Part shown: positions 10,303-20,149 of the stretch, piece by piece
How positions within the stretch are numbered: position 1 is the first letter of the stretch
Layout: each line of letters starts with the position of its first letter
Source of the DNA: Sulfurimonas sp.
Lineage (GTDB): Bacteria; Campylobacterota; Campylobacteria; Campylobacterales; Sulfurimonadaceae
Length of the DNA stretch: 64,000 bases
Reading direction: 5' to 3'
NCBI GenBank assembly: GCA_027063505.1
Contig: JAMORO010000075.1
Coordinates: 1-64,000, forward strand
Made by a program: the position numbers and the translations under genes
The notes under the pieces: model-generated
Seen by the model: only the letters and a program-made list of their open reading frames with translations
What the model was told of the DNA's origin: nothing
Database searches by the model: none

Positions 10303-12348
10303 TTACTTTGTATTCATTTTACAAATACCCCATGGTTGTTGATTGTTTATATGTACCATAAAGTACTTGGAGAGGGAATCATCGTACTCTTTGATGAGTT
10401 TATTAAAGAGTTCTTTTGCATGATTTAAATCGTTATTGATATATGAATCAAGTGCTTCATCATACATTATTTTAATCTTTTTTGTCTCTTCTGTTGTTGG
10501 CATTAACTCATAAATCAGAACAGCTTCATTTTTCCCTTTTACTGCAACTGGTTCAATTTTTCTATAGATAAACTCATGAGTGAGTTTTACAACTGTAAAC
10601 TCAGTTATCAAAATATTTACACCATAGTTTTTAGTTAAGCCCTCTATTCGTGAACTTAAGTTTACTCCATCACCCATAATTGTGTAGTTAAAACGACTGT
10701 CTGAACCCATGTTTCCAACAACAACTTCGGCACTATTTATACCTATTCCAATGTTTATAGGAGGGGTACCTTCTTCTTTTAGCTGTTTATTTAAATTATT
10801 CAGTTTGTTAATCATATCTAGTGCTGTAAAGCAAGCCTGATCCGCATGATCTACTACATCAACAGGAGCATTAAAAAACGCCATGACTGCATCACCTATG
10901 TACTTATCTAACATACCTTTATGCTGCATTACAGACTGAGTCATGGGTGTAAAGTATCTGTTGAGTAGAGTAACAAGACTACTCGCATTCATAGACTCAG
11001 ATATACTTGTAAATCCACGAATATCACTAAAGAGGATACTGAGTTCTTTATTTTCTCCACCGAGTGTTAAAGTCTTTGGATTTTTGATGAGTTGGTCAAG
11101 TAGGTCAGCCGAAAGATAAGCAGAAAAGGCATCTTTTATAAAACGGCTACTTTTTTCTTGTCTTCTAAACGCTATCCCTTCAATCACAATAATACTTAGG
11201 ATGAGAGATGTAAGAGGATAAAAAAGATCTATATAAATCATTTGAGATATAAACAGATACCTTACAATAATATATATGAGTATATAAGTAGTTATATTTA
11301 TAACTGTACGTATTTTAACTTCTTTAACGAAGAGGATAAGTAATAGAGGAAGTAAAACCATTAGAATTACTAAAAGAGTAGTAATGTTTTCATACTCAAC
11401 TATAAGATGATTCTCTAAAAAGTTAGAGATAAATGTATAATGCAGAAGTGGACCATACATCATACCAACAGGAGTACTCACAACATCACCAGCCCCAACC
11501 TCTGTGATACCTAAAATAACTATTTTATTTTTAAATATATCTGGGGATATTTTTCCTTGCATAAGATCTAAAAATGAGATAATTTTATACTCTTTTCTAT
11601 CATAAAAGTTTAGTCTAATAAAACCATTAGGATTAAGATGTATCTCTCTGTCTGCAAGTGAAACAGTATTAGCATTTACTCTTTGTACATCACTATCAAA
11701 CTTGAGTCGTAGTCCTTGTACAGCAAGTGAAGGGTAGAGAAAGTTTTCATAGTAAACAGCAAGGGGGTATGAGCGCATTAAGCCATCATTTTCAGGAAGT
11801 GTAGTAAAACTTCCTGAAAGAGTACAGCTTTGAAGTATGGGAAGTATGTTTAACTCTGCAAAAGGGGAGGCAATAAATGATGGTTTTTTGTATTGTGCTA
11901 CTTGAGATTGAAGTAGATCTAGTGCAGAGTCTTCTAATGTTTGTATCTCATCGGTAGTAATAGTCTGTGTAGATTTTTCTCTTAAAAAAAAGCCACAAAC
12001 ACTTGCATTAATATTTTCAAATGATTGAGAGAGAAGGGTATCTGCATATGTATTTGTAGGTTCTGAAAATATCATATCCATAAGTAGTATATCTGCTTGA
12101 TCTAAAAGAGAGATACCTTCTGCAAGTATCTCTCTCTTCCAAGGCCATCTTCCATACTCATTGACACTTTTTTCATCTATGGCAAGAAAAACAATATCTT
12201 GGTTGATTCTTTTCTTTTGAAGATCAAAGTTAATATCATTAAAACGGAGTGAAAAACTCTCAAAAGGTTCTATATGCTTTATCTCGATGAAAAGCATAAG
12301 AACTAAGATAAAAAGAGTAGGGAATAGGTATAAAAGAAGTTTCTTCAT
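10303..12348 (-). CDS. CHASE2 domain adenylate/guanylate cyclase (class III)
   Basis: CHASE2-like N-terminus (VFLAIDEKSVNEYGRWPW), TM helices, cyclase motifs LFSDIRGFTSISE, DKYIGDAVMAFFNAP, YTIMGDGVNLSSRIE. Confidence 0.92.
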   Translation of the reverse strand: MKKLLLYLFPTLFILVLMLFIEIKHIEPFESFSLRFNDINFDLQKKRINQDIVFLAIDEKSVNEYGRWPWKREILAEGISLLDQADILLMDMIFSEPTNTYADTLLSQSFENINASVCGFFLREKSTQTITTDEIQTLEDSALDLLQSQVAQYKKPSFIASPFAELNILPILQSCTLSGSFTTLPENDGLMRSYPLAVYYENFLYPSLAVQGLRLKFDSDVQRVNANTVSLADREIHLNPNGFIRLNFYDRKEYKIISFLDLMQGKISPDIFKNKIVILGITEVGAGDVVSTPVGMMYGPLLHYTFISNFLENHLIVEYENITTLLVILMVLLPLLLILFVKEVKIRTVINITTYILIYIIVRYLFISQMIYIDLFYPLTSLILSIIVIEGIAFRRQEKSSRFIKDAFSAYLSADLLDQLIKNPKTLTLGGENKELSILFSDIRGFTSISESMNASSLVTLLNRYFTPMTQSVMQHKGMLDKYIGDAVMAFFNAPVDVVDHADQACFTALDMINKLNNLNKQLKEEGTPPINIGIGINSAEVVVGNMGSDSRFNYTIMGDGVNLSSRIEGLTKNYGVNILITEFTVVKLTHEFIYRKIEPVAVKGKNEAVLIYELMPTTEETKKIKIMYDEALDSYINNDLNHAKELFNKLIKEYDDSLSKYFMVHINNQQPWGICKMNTK

Positions 12349-12358
12349 CGGATACTAC

Positions 12359-13105
12359 TTAGTCTTGGTTAAAAAGAGACTCAAAGTATGCAAAAGAGTT
12401 CTCTTCACTTGCATCAAATGACTTCTCTTTTACTTTATTTCCATTAAACCTAACACTATTTCCAGCTTGAAGATCGAACTCTTTAGTAATGATGGGAGTG
12501 ATTTTTTCCTCTTTATCATCTGTGATTCCTAGTTTAAATTTTTCAAAATCACTAAGCTGCTGTTCTGTTCTCTTTTTTAGAGCTTTATCTTGGTCTGTTT
12601 TAAACTTATTAAACTCTTCATCTATTTTTTTTCTATAAAGCTCAAATTTAGCATTAATACTTTCAATCCCTACAAGTCCCTCTTTTAAACTTACAGACTC
12701 TTCATCTTCTATAGCGTTTACAATAAAAGTAGTTCCTTTAATCCCAATAACGGCAAAAGGAGTTGTAACATGTAGAGAGTTTTTTGCATCTCTTGATGTG
12801 ATTTTATACAGGACTTTTCCTGCGAGTTGTTTTGTATCTTTATATGATTCGAAATGTAGAGTAGAGAGTTCATCTAAAATAAGAACAGAATCATCTACAA
12901 GTTTTAACTTTACATGAGAATCTTTTGAACTACTTATAAGGTCACCACTATAAATAGTAAAATCAACAGTTACTTTCTGTTTTCTTATAGAACCGTCACT
13001 TTTAACTTTAACATTTCCATCAACAAGTGTTACACTCCCAACTACCTCTTTTGCACTCAAAAAAGTAGCTAAACTCAATAAAATAAATAAAAAATACTTC
13101 ATCAT
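12359..13105 (-). CDS. FecR domain periplasmic protein
   Basis: Signal peptide; FecR motif VTTPFAVIGIKGTTFIV; immediately upstream of the CHASE2 cyclase on the same strand. Confidence 0.85.
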   Translation of the reverse strand: MMKYFLFILLSLATFLSAKEVVGSVTLVDGNVKVKSDGSIRKQKVTVDFTIYSGDLISSSKDSHVKLKLVDDSVLILDELSTLHFESYKDTKQLAGKVLYKITSRDAKNSLHVTTPFAVIGIKGTTFIVNAIEDEESVSLKEGLVGIESINAKFELYRKKIDEEFNKFKTDQDKALKKRTEQQLSDFEKFKLGITDDKEEKITPIITKEFDLQAGNSVRFNGNKVKEKSFDASEENSFAYFESLFNQD

Positions 13106-13204
13106 AACTCCCCTAACAATATAGAGTTAAGTATAGCATTTAATCACATAAAATATGGTTATAAATATTAAAAAAAAGGAGGATTGAAAAATAAGAAGTG
13201 AGAA

Positions 13205-13230
13205 TAGCTAAGAGAAATTTCTCTTAGCTA
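13205..13230 (-). terminator. Perfect 13-bp inverted repeat downstream of the superoxide reductase-like gene; candidate terminator
   Basis: TAGCTAAGAGAAA/TTTCTCTTAGCTA; followed on the minus strand by a T-rich but interrupted tract. Confidence 0.6.
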
Positions 13231-13248
13231 AGGGTGGAGAGAAAGAAC

Positions 13249-13635
13249 TTACTGAGCTACTTCAACTACTACTGCAGTTGATTCCCAGATACCGTGTTTA
13301 GTACAGTACCCGTGTGCAACTAAGTTAAGTTTTTTACCCATTGGACGGATAGTAAAAGTCACTTCACAGTGAGATTTTTCATTTCCTAAAGTTCCTGGTA
13401 CAAAAGTAGCCATTGCTAATTTAGTTTCACCATTGAAAAGAGTGATAGACTCGATATAGTGATCGAAATCATCTGGGTGAGTATACTCATTACCCATTTT
13501 AACATTAACTTTTAAAGTTTCGCCTTTTTTAGCTTCACCTTCAACTGTGATGAATGGTGAGTGACGGTCGATTAAATCTTTTTTAGCTTCACGCTCTACA
13601 TTGTCGATATTTTCGTATACATTTACTTTTGGCAT
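13249..13635 (-). CDS. Superoxide reductase (neelaredoxin/desulfoferrodoxin-like)
   Basis: His/Cys Fe-site pattern: RHSPFI, HPDDFDHYI, CTKHGIWES. Confidence 0.8.
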   Translation of the reverse strand: MPKVNVYENIDNVEREAKKDLIDRHSPFITVEGEAKKGETLKVNVKMGNEYTHPDDFDHYIESITLFNGETKLAMATFVPGTLGNEKSHCEVTFTIRPMGKKLNLVAHGYCTKHGIWESTAVVVEVAQ

Positions 13636-13817
13636 ATTAAATCCTTATATTATTTTTTAATTTTGGTATTGTATCTTTAAAAACATTTACTCTACACTTA
13701 AATCAGAGTATATTTATCTTGTTTAAGATTTGTTTTATTTTCTTTATTTCATTTTAACTCATCTTTAACCATTAAGTAGGTAAAATCGCAATAATTATTA
13801 AATAAAAGAGATTAACT

Positions 13818-15836
13818 ATGTTAAAACCACTACTAATTGAAATCGGTGTTGAAGAGCTTCCTGCGGTTCCACTTTTAAAAGAGTTGAAAAATATTGAAAA
13901 AAAATATGCAAATATTTTAGAAAAATATTCACTATTATGTGAGTTTGAATTTTACTACACACCAAGACGTTTAGTTATTTGGCATAGAGAGTTCAAAACT
14001 ACTCAAGAAGATAGTATTGAAGAGTTTTTTGGTGCACCTTTAGTTGTTGCATATAAAGATGGTGAACCTACTCCCGCAGCTAATGGTTTTGCTAAAAAGT
14101 GTGGTGTTTCACTTGATGCACTCAGTTCAGCTCAGAAGGGTGGTAAAGAAGTTCTTTACTACAAAAAAGATGTAGCAGGAAAAGCAGCAACTGAGTTACT
14201 TCCTGAAATTATCACAACATGGATAAAATCTCTAGAGTTTGGAAAAACTATGCGATGGGGAAGTTCAAGCGAGAGTTTTATTCGTCCTATTCGATGGGTA
14301 AATGTTATGCTTGGTGATGTACTTGTACCGATGTCTCTTTTTGATGTGGCATCTAAAAAAGAGACTTTTGTACATCGTATCTCTAACTTTGATGCTTTAG
14401 AAATTACTGGTGCAAAAGATTACTTTGAAACTTTAAAATCAGGTGGAGTAACACTTTTTCCAGAGGAGAGAGCAGCGAAGATTCAAGCCGATTTTAAAGA
14501 GATAGAAAAAGAGAGTGGTTATACTATAGAAGTTGATGAAGAACTTTTTGAAGAAGTTGTAGCTATTACAGAGAATCCTACAGCACTTTTAGGCTCTTTT
14601 GATGAGGGATTTTTACGACTGCCTCCTGAGGTTATTGTTACTTCTATGAAAGAGCACCAGAGATACTTTCCTGTTTTTAAAGATGGAAAACTTGTCAATA
14701 AGTTTGTCGTTGTCTCAAATGCTCTCACAGATGATTTTAGTGAAGTAGTAGCAGGAAATGAAGTTGTTCTTCGTCCTCGTTTAGCTGATGGACTCTTCTT
14801 TTGGGACAATGATATAAAAGCGGGACTTAGTACAGAAGGCTTATCAAAGATTACTTTCTTTAAAGGTTTAGGTACAGTTACAGATAAAATAGCTAGAGAG
14901 GGTGTCATCGCGAATAAGCTCTTTGACCTCTTTGGTTTAGCTTGTAAGAAAGAGAACTTAAATCGTGCTGTAGAACTTGCAAAAGCTGACCTTATGAGTG
15001 AAATGGTATATGAGTTTACAGAACTTCAAGGTCTTATGGGCGCTTACTATGCAGCAGAGCAGGGTGAAAATGAGCAAGTAGTTACTGCAATAAAAGAGCA
15101 ATACCTTCCAGATGGTGAAGATAGTGATCTACCTTCAACACCTCTTAGTGCAGTAGTCGCGATGAGTATAAAACTAGATACTCTTTTAGCTCTCTTCTCA
15201 GTAAACCAGATACCAACAGGCTCACGAGATCCTTTTGCACTGCGTCGTGCTGTAAATGGTATAGTGAAAATTGTGAATGCATTTGAGTTTAACTTTGATC
15301 TTGTCTCTACTATGAAAGAGTTATCAAAAAACTATGCAGAGATAGACTTAGAGAAGTTAGAAAACTTTATCTTAGAGCGTATTAAACGCTATTACGATGT
15401 AAACCCTTCTATAATAGAAGCAGTTTTAGCATCAGGAGAGAGAGATCTACTCGCTCTTGGCCGTAAGATAGAAGCCCTTAACACTCTTGTAAATGCTGAA
15501 GGTTTTGATGAAGTAAGTACAACTTTTAAACGTGTTGCAAACATCACAAAAGATTTAGATTTAAACAGTGTTGGTAGTGTAGATAGTGAACTCTTTGAAG
15601 AAGAGGTAGAGAAAGAACTTTATAGAAGATTTACAGAGGTAAATGAAGCTCTATATAGCTCTTATGAAGAGGAGTTAGATGCACTTTTAGGGCTTAAACC
15701 AGAGCTTGATACCTTCTTTACAAATGTCATGGTAAATGCAGATGACGAAGCTGTGAAGAACAATAGAAAAGCATTAGTTGCAAGTGTTTATAAAAGTATC
15801 TTAAAAATTGCAGATATTAAAGAGGTAAGTGTTTAA
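13818..15836 (+). CDS. glyS: Glycyl-tRNA synthetase beta subunit
   Basis: LLIEIGVEELPA N-terminus, RPIRW, HQRYF, GSRDPFALRR motifs. Confidence 0.96.
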   Translation: MLKPLLIEIGVEELPAVPLLKELKNIEKKYANILEKYSLLCEFEFYYTPRRLVIWHREFKTTQEDSIEEFFGAPLVVAYKDGEPTPAANGFAKKCGVSLDALSSAQKGGKEVLYYKKDVAGKAATELLPEIITTWIKSLEFGKTMRWGSSSESFIRPIRWVNVMLGDVLVPMSLFDVASKKETFVHRISNFDALEITGAKDYFETLKSGGVTLFPEERAAKIQADFKEIEKESGYTIEVDEELFEEVVAITENPTALLGSFDEGFLRLPPEVIVTSMKEHQRYFPVFKDGKLVNKFVVVSNALTDDFSEVVAGNEVVLRPRLADGLFFWDNDIKAGLSTEGLSKITFFKGLGTVTDKIAREGVIANKLFDLFGLACKKENLNRAVELAKADLMSEMVYEFTELQGLMGAYYAAEQGENEQVVTAIKEQYLPDGEDSDLPSTPLSAVVAMSIKLDTLLALFSVNQIPTGSRDPFALRRAVNGIVKIVNAFEFNFDLVSTMKELSKNYAEIDLEKLENFILERIKRYYDVNPSIIEAVLASGERDLLALGRKIEALNTLVNAEGFDEVSTTFKRVANITKDLDLNSVGSVDSELFEEEVEKELYRRFTEVNEALYSSYEEELDALLGLKPELDTFFTNVMVNADDEAVKNNRKALVASVYKSILKIADIKEVSV

Positions 15837-15842
15837 TCATTA

Positions 15843-16931
15843 ATGTATGATATAGCGGTTATTGGGGCAGGGATTAATGGTTCTTGTATCGCCTATGAGC
15901 TAACACAAGCGGGTAAAAAAGTCCTTCTCTTAGATAGTGAAGGCATCGCACATGGTGGCAGTGGTGCGGCCGGTGCTTTTATAAGTCCGAAGTTCTCTAA
16001 GAGCGGAGAACTTAAAGATATTCTCCACACAGCGTTTTCTTACTCTATGGCGTTTTATGAAAAGAACTTCCCTCAACTCCTTACAAAATCTCCCTTACTT
16101 CATATAGCTAAAAATGAAGAGGATGATGCTACGTTAAAGATCTATAAAGAAAAAACAGACTTAGAGCTTTTAGCATTAACTGCTCCTACTCGTGAATCTG
16201 TATCCATAAATGCAGGAATAGTAAATGCTAAACCTATGTGTGAAGCACTCGCTAAGTTCGCCACATTTAAAAAAACAAAAGTAGAAAGTTTGGAGTATAG
16301 TGATGGTGTTTGGGTAATTGATGAAATATATAGTGCCAAAGAGGTTGTTTTAGCAACTGGTGCATATAGACAACTTCTTAATGAGCCTTACATTAAACTT
16401 CGTGGTGTTTGGGGACACCGTATAGATATTAAAACTACAACAAACAATCCTCACTCCATTCATCAAGAGGTCTCTATCTCTCCAAGTAAAGATGGTGTTT
16501 TAGCGATAGGTGCTACACATAATGTTCACTATCATCCTGAGTCTTCACAAGAGCCGTACAGTTTTGAAGCGGGAAGAGTAGAGCTTTTACAAAAAGCTGC
16601 CAAAAGTATACACCTTGAAGATATAGAGATTATTAAAGACTATATAGGATTACGTTCAGGCTCTTTTGATTATATGCCGATGGTTGGTTCTTTAGTGCTC
16701 TCTCATGAAACTCTTCAAAATAAAAACATAAACTTTCATACAAAAAAGCCAGATTATAGTGCGTACAGTTACTACCCAAATCTTACTATGATAAATGGTA
16801 GTGGTGGGTATGGTTTTGTGTTAGCTCCATACTTAGCGAAGGTTTTAAGTGAGTATATACTGAGTGCAAAAGAGATAAGTCCAAGACTCTCTCCTTCACG
16901 TTTTTTTGCAAGGTGGGCAAAAAAACTATAG
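15843..16931 (+). CDS. FAD-dependent oxidoreductase (DAO family, MnmC oxidase-domain-like)
   Basis: GxGxxG Rossmann MYDIAVIGAGINGSCIAYEL; SGAAGAFISPK, RGVWGHRID, YMPMVGS, NGSGGYGFVLAP. Confidence 0.75.
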   Translation: MYDIAVIGAGINGSCIAYELTQAGKKVLLLDSEGIAHGGSGAAGAFISPKFSKSGELKDILHTAFSYSMAFYEKNFPQLLTKSPLLHIAKNEEDDATLKIYKEKTDLELLALTAPTRESVSINAGIVNAKPMCEALAKFATFKKTKVESLEYSDGVWVIDEIYSAKEVVLATGAYRQLLNEPYIKLRGVWGHRIDIKTTTNNPHSIHQEVSISPSKDGVLAIGATHNVHYHPESSQEPYSFEAGRVELLQKAAKSIHLEDIEIIKDYIGLRSGSFDYMPMVGSLVLSHETLQNKNINFHTKKPDYSAYSYYPNLTMINGSGGYGFVLAPYLAKVLSEYILSAKEISPRLSPSRFFARWAKKL

Positions 16932-17666
16932 TCGTATTTTTACGACTTTATGTGGTGTCTCTTTAAAAACTTCTTTAAAAGCATTTGCACGAATCTCTTT
17001 CATCTTTCCAGTGGCAATAGGAAGTAAAAAATATGCTTGTTCTATCGCTTCATCAGCATCGTAATTATTGTCATGAAGAAAAACAACCTGTTTATCTAGT
17101 TTCGTTACCTGTTTGGCTAATGCTCTTGCATAAGAGATGATAGCTTTATGGTGTCTATCATACTTATGACCCATTCCTAGAAAAACAAACTTGCCACTAA
17201 GTCGGATGTTTGGAACATCTATGTAGTTAAGCTCTCTATCGTAGCGTGTAAACTGAGTTGAAGTAAGTTTATCTATGTCCGAGTCAAACTCCTCTATGAT
17301 TGGAGTGGGTGCTATATTACTACGGTTATAATTAAAGAGATACTTTATCTCAACTAGCTTTCCAGGGTAGATATTTTTGAGTCCTGCATTTATGACATAA
17401 CTCATTGGGTCTTCATTTAAAGGTACAAACTCATCATACTGCTCAAATCCCTCTTCTTTTAAAAATGGACTCAGAGAGTAACCTCTTGGGCTTAGTTCTG
17501 GATTGTAGAGGATGATAGTACCACAGACAGTTTTACGCTTTTTTTTAAGCATTCTCTCTATATCTTCTCCCGTTATAATATCTTCATCATTTTCATTGAA
17601 GTATATATAGTGACCATTAATATAATCCATATCAAAGTTCGTTGTAAATTTTCCAAATATTTGCAT
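16926..17666 (-). CDS. Hypothetical protein
   Basis: 246-aa ORF in an otherwise filled interval; no recognised family. Confidence 0.7.
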   Translation of the reverse strand: MQIFGKFTTNFDMDYINGHYIYFNENDEDIITGEDIERMLKKKRKTVCGTIILYNPELSPRGYSLSPFLKEEGFEQYDEFVPLNEDPMSYVINAGLKNIYPGKLVEIKYLFNYNRSNIAPTPIIEEFDSDIDKLTSTQFTRYDRELNYIDVPNIRLSGKFVFLGMGHKYDRHHKAIISYARALAKQVTKLDKQVVFLHDNNYDADEAIEQAYFLLPIATGKMKEIRANAFKEVFKETPHKVVKIRL

Positions 17667-17714
17667 TTATTTAATTCCTCGCATTATTGATGAAATTATA
17701 CTACAATTCTTGCC

Positions 17715-18515
17715 ATGATTTATATGGCTTTTCTTTTTTTTACATTTTTGGTTTTACTACTTGCTTTTTACCATTGGCAGTTCTATATGGTCTTTACTCC
17801 TACTTTCCATAAAGAGCGAGAACTTGGAGTGAACTCTTCTCTTCTTTATATGCAGACAGAAGATGGGATAGAGCTTGAAGGTGTGATTTATGAGCCTCAA
17901 AATCCTAGAGCTACACTTTTAGTTTTTGTAGGTCGTTCTCATGATGCTGTTGCTCTTATAAATAAGCTTTCCCAGGCATATCCACACTCTCGAGTAGTGG
18001 CATTTAACTACCGCTCTTATGGGAAAAGTGGGGGAGTTATAAATGAGAAAAATCTTTTGAGTGATGGACTTAAAATAGCAAAACTAGTACAAAAAAACTA
18101 TGGTGACTTCTATCTTTTAGGTTACTCACTGGGCTCTAATATGGCTGCTTATGTGGCAAGAAAGCAAACTGTTAAGGGACTCTTTTTGGTAGGTGCATTT
18201 GATTCTATCGCATCCTTGGCAAAGAGTAAGTTTGTTGATCGTAGCTTTTTCCCTATGGTAGACTTGTCAAAGATTTTCCGTTACAAACTTACAACAGGAG
18301 AGTATGTATCAACTGTAAATACGAAAACATATCTTTTTGTTAGTAAAGATGATGAAGTAACATACATAGAGAATGCAAGAGTACTTCAAAAAAAGGTCAA
18401 AAATTTAGACTATTATGTAGAGCTTGAAGGTCTTAACCATAAAGAGATACTTTGGGCGAGAGCAGTAACAGATAAAATAAATGAGGTGTTAAATAGTGAA
18501 ACTACTACTAAGTGA
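17715..18515 (+). CDS. Alpha/beta hydrolase
   Basis: N-terminal TM helix; VAFNYRSYGKSGG and GYSLGSNMA nucleophile elbow. Confidence 0.87.
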   Translation: MIYMAFLFFTFLVLLLAFYHWQFYMVFTPTFHKERELGVNSSLLYMQTEDGIELEGVIYEPQNPRATLLVFVGRSHDAVALINKLSQAYPHSRVVAFNYRSYGKSGGVINEKNLLSDGLKIAKLVQKNYGDFYLLGYSLGSNMAAYVARKQTVKGLFLVGAFDSIASLAKSKFVDRSFFPMVDLSKIFRYKLTTGEYVSTVNTKTYLFVSKDDEVTYIENARVLQKKVKNLDYYVELEGLNHKEILWARAVTDKINEVLNSETTTK

Positions 18516-18864
18516 GAATTTTTTTAGAATTTACTTTCTTTTTACATTAAGTGTTATTGAGTTTTTAGCAACGACTACTATACATATAGAAGCTATGGAG
18601 AGTATTTGGGATAAGGCAAATCATTTTAGTGCTTTTTTTGTACTCTACATACTACTGAGTTTTAGTTTTAGAGAGTTAAGTACATATGTAAAAGCTGCTA
18701 TTTTACTGCTTTATGGTTTACAGATAGAAGTAGTACAGAGTTTTATTGATGGAAGATTTTTTTCACTTTTAGATGTTGTAGCTGATAGTATTGGGATTTT
18801 TATCGGTATAGTTGTATATGCGGCTCTGAGTTCTTACCTACAAAGAAGTAAAAACTCGGTCTAA
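18496..18864 (+). CDS. VanZ-like membrane protein
   Basis: Hydrophobic; DKANHFSAFFVLY and IEVVQSFIDGRFFSLLDVVADSIGIFIG typical of VanZ-like proteins. Confidence 0.75.
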   Translation: MKLLLSENFFRIYFLFTLSVIEFLATTTIHIEAMESIWDKANHFSAFFVLYILLSFSFRELSTYVKAAILLLYGLQIEVVQSFIDGRFFSLLDVVADSIGIFIGIVVYAALSSYLQRSKNSV

Positions 18865-18871
18865 GGAGTAT

Positions 18872-19681
18872 CTAGAGAAGCTTCTTCATCAGTTCTATAT
18901 GGTAAGACTCTTGGTAGTTTACAAAGTCAAAAAAGTTTGAGAGATCTTCATCTTTGATAGCATCGCTTAACTCTTTACACATGATTTTTGCAGCTTCCTC
19001 CTCCTCTATACCATCTTTTACAAACTGCTCTAAATCTTTAACAACATAGGTCATCTCATGAAGCATTCTTGGAAGTGTAAGAATCCCTAATTTTGCCATC
19101 ATATTTCCAAAAGATTTAAGATGAAAGTGTGATTCATCTATGAGGTCTTGAAAAACATTAAAGTGCATAACATCTTTTGTTCTTGCTTGCATATAAGCAT
19201 AGATAAGGATGAGTTCATACTCTTTGTAAGACTCTTCAAACAAAAAGAGTGTAAGGGCATCTATCTGATCTTGGGCAAGATTTTTATCTATCCACTCTCT
19301 CTTCATATTAAACGCTGTGATAGTTTGGTTGTTAAACTCACAAGAGAGAATCTCTTTAAGATACTCTAAGAGATAAACATCATCTGTTTTCATTCTCTCA
19401 CCTAAGATATCTTTAGGGTAGTTTGCTATAGCATTTGTAACAGAACTCTCAAGTGCATGGATGATTTGAAAACTAGTATCGAGTTTTTGGAGTGTTAACT
19501 CTCTATCGTAGTTATAATCATCTCCTTTTTCTAAAATATCACTTCCTAACCATTTCATATGTCTAAACGCTATAAGTGAAAACTCATAGAGTCTTGACTT
19601 GATAGCTTCATCGCTAATTGCAAATGAGGCAAAGGTAATCTCTAACCAGAGTTCATGTTTTTGTTGGTAGAGTTTATTCAT
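18872..19681 (-). CDS. Hypothetical protein, possibly ferritin-like helical protein
   Basis: All-helical appearance with ESYH and DESH elements; overlaps the NifU-like gene by 8 bp. Confidence 0.6.
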   Translation of the reverse strand: MNKLYQQKHELWLEITFASFAISDEAIKSRLYEFSLIAFRHMKWLGSDILEKGDDYNYDRELTLQKLDTSFQIIHALESSVTNAIANYPKDILGERMKTDDVYLLEYLKEILSCEFNNQTITAFNMKREWIDKNLAQDQIDALTLFLFEESYKEYELILIYAYMQARTKDVMHFNVFQDLIDESHFHLKSFGNMMAKLGILTLPRMLHEMTYVVKDLEQFVKDGIEEEEAAKIMCKELSDAIKDEDLSNFFDFVNYQESYHIELMKKLL

Positions 19682-20141
19682 TACTATCTCCTTCTATAGG
19701 TGTCTCACAGCTCTCTTTCATTTTAAAGAGGTGTAACTCCTCTTCTAAACCATTTTGAAGATTCTCAAAGTTTTTAAGTGAGGCTATAAAGGCACTAAAG
19801 ACGATGTCAGCACATACCTGTTGTTGGGGTGTCATATCTCCTAGTTTATCATTCATCTTAGCGATGGCCTTGTTTGCATACTCGATATTGTTGTTCATAA
19901 TCATTTCAGTAAACATAGAACCAATTACTACAGTATCTTGACATCCATTTGTAGCGAACTTAACATCTATAATAATATCTCCATCAAGAAGTGTATAAAA
20001 GATGACATACTCTCGTGTTTTTTCATCAAGAGCAACTCCTACACCACTAGCATTATCTAGTTTTCCGTAGTTTTTAGGACTCATGAGGTGTTCTAAAACC
20101 TCAGGGTTCATTCCTTCTGGCATTTTTGTATCTTCAAACAT
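19674..20141 (-). CDS. NifU/IscU-like Fe-S scaffold family protein
   Basis: EHLMSPKNYGKLDNASGVG, DVKFATNGCQDTVVIGS, CADIVFSAF. Confidence 0.82.
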   Translation of the reverse strand: MFEDTKMPEGMNPEVLEHLMSPKNYGKLDNASGVGVALDEKTREYVIFYTLLDGDIIIDVKFATNGCQDTVVIGSMFTEMIMNNNIEYANKAIAKMNDKLGDMTPQQQVCADIVFSAFIASLKNFENLQNGLEEELHLFKMKESCETPIEGDSNE

Positions 20142-20149
20142 ATTTTCTC

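Noticed and set aside
14519-14908. 129-aa minus-strand ORF inside glyS
   Set aside because: Antisense to glyS, Ser/Lys-rich, no independent support.
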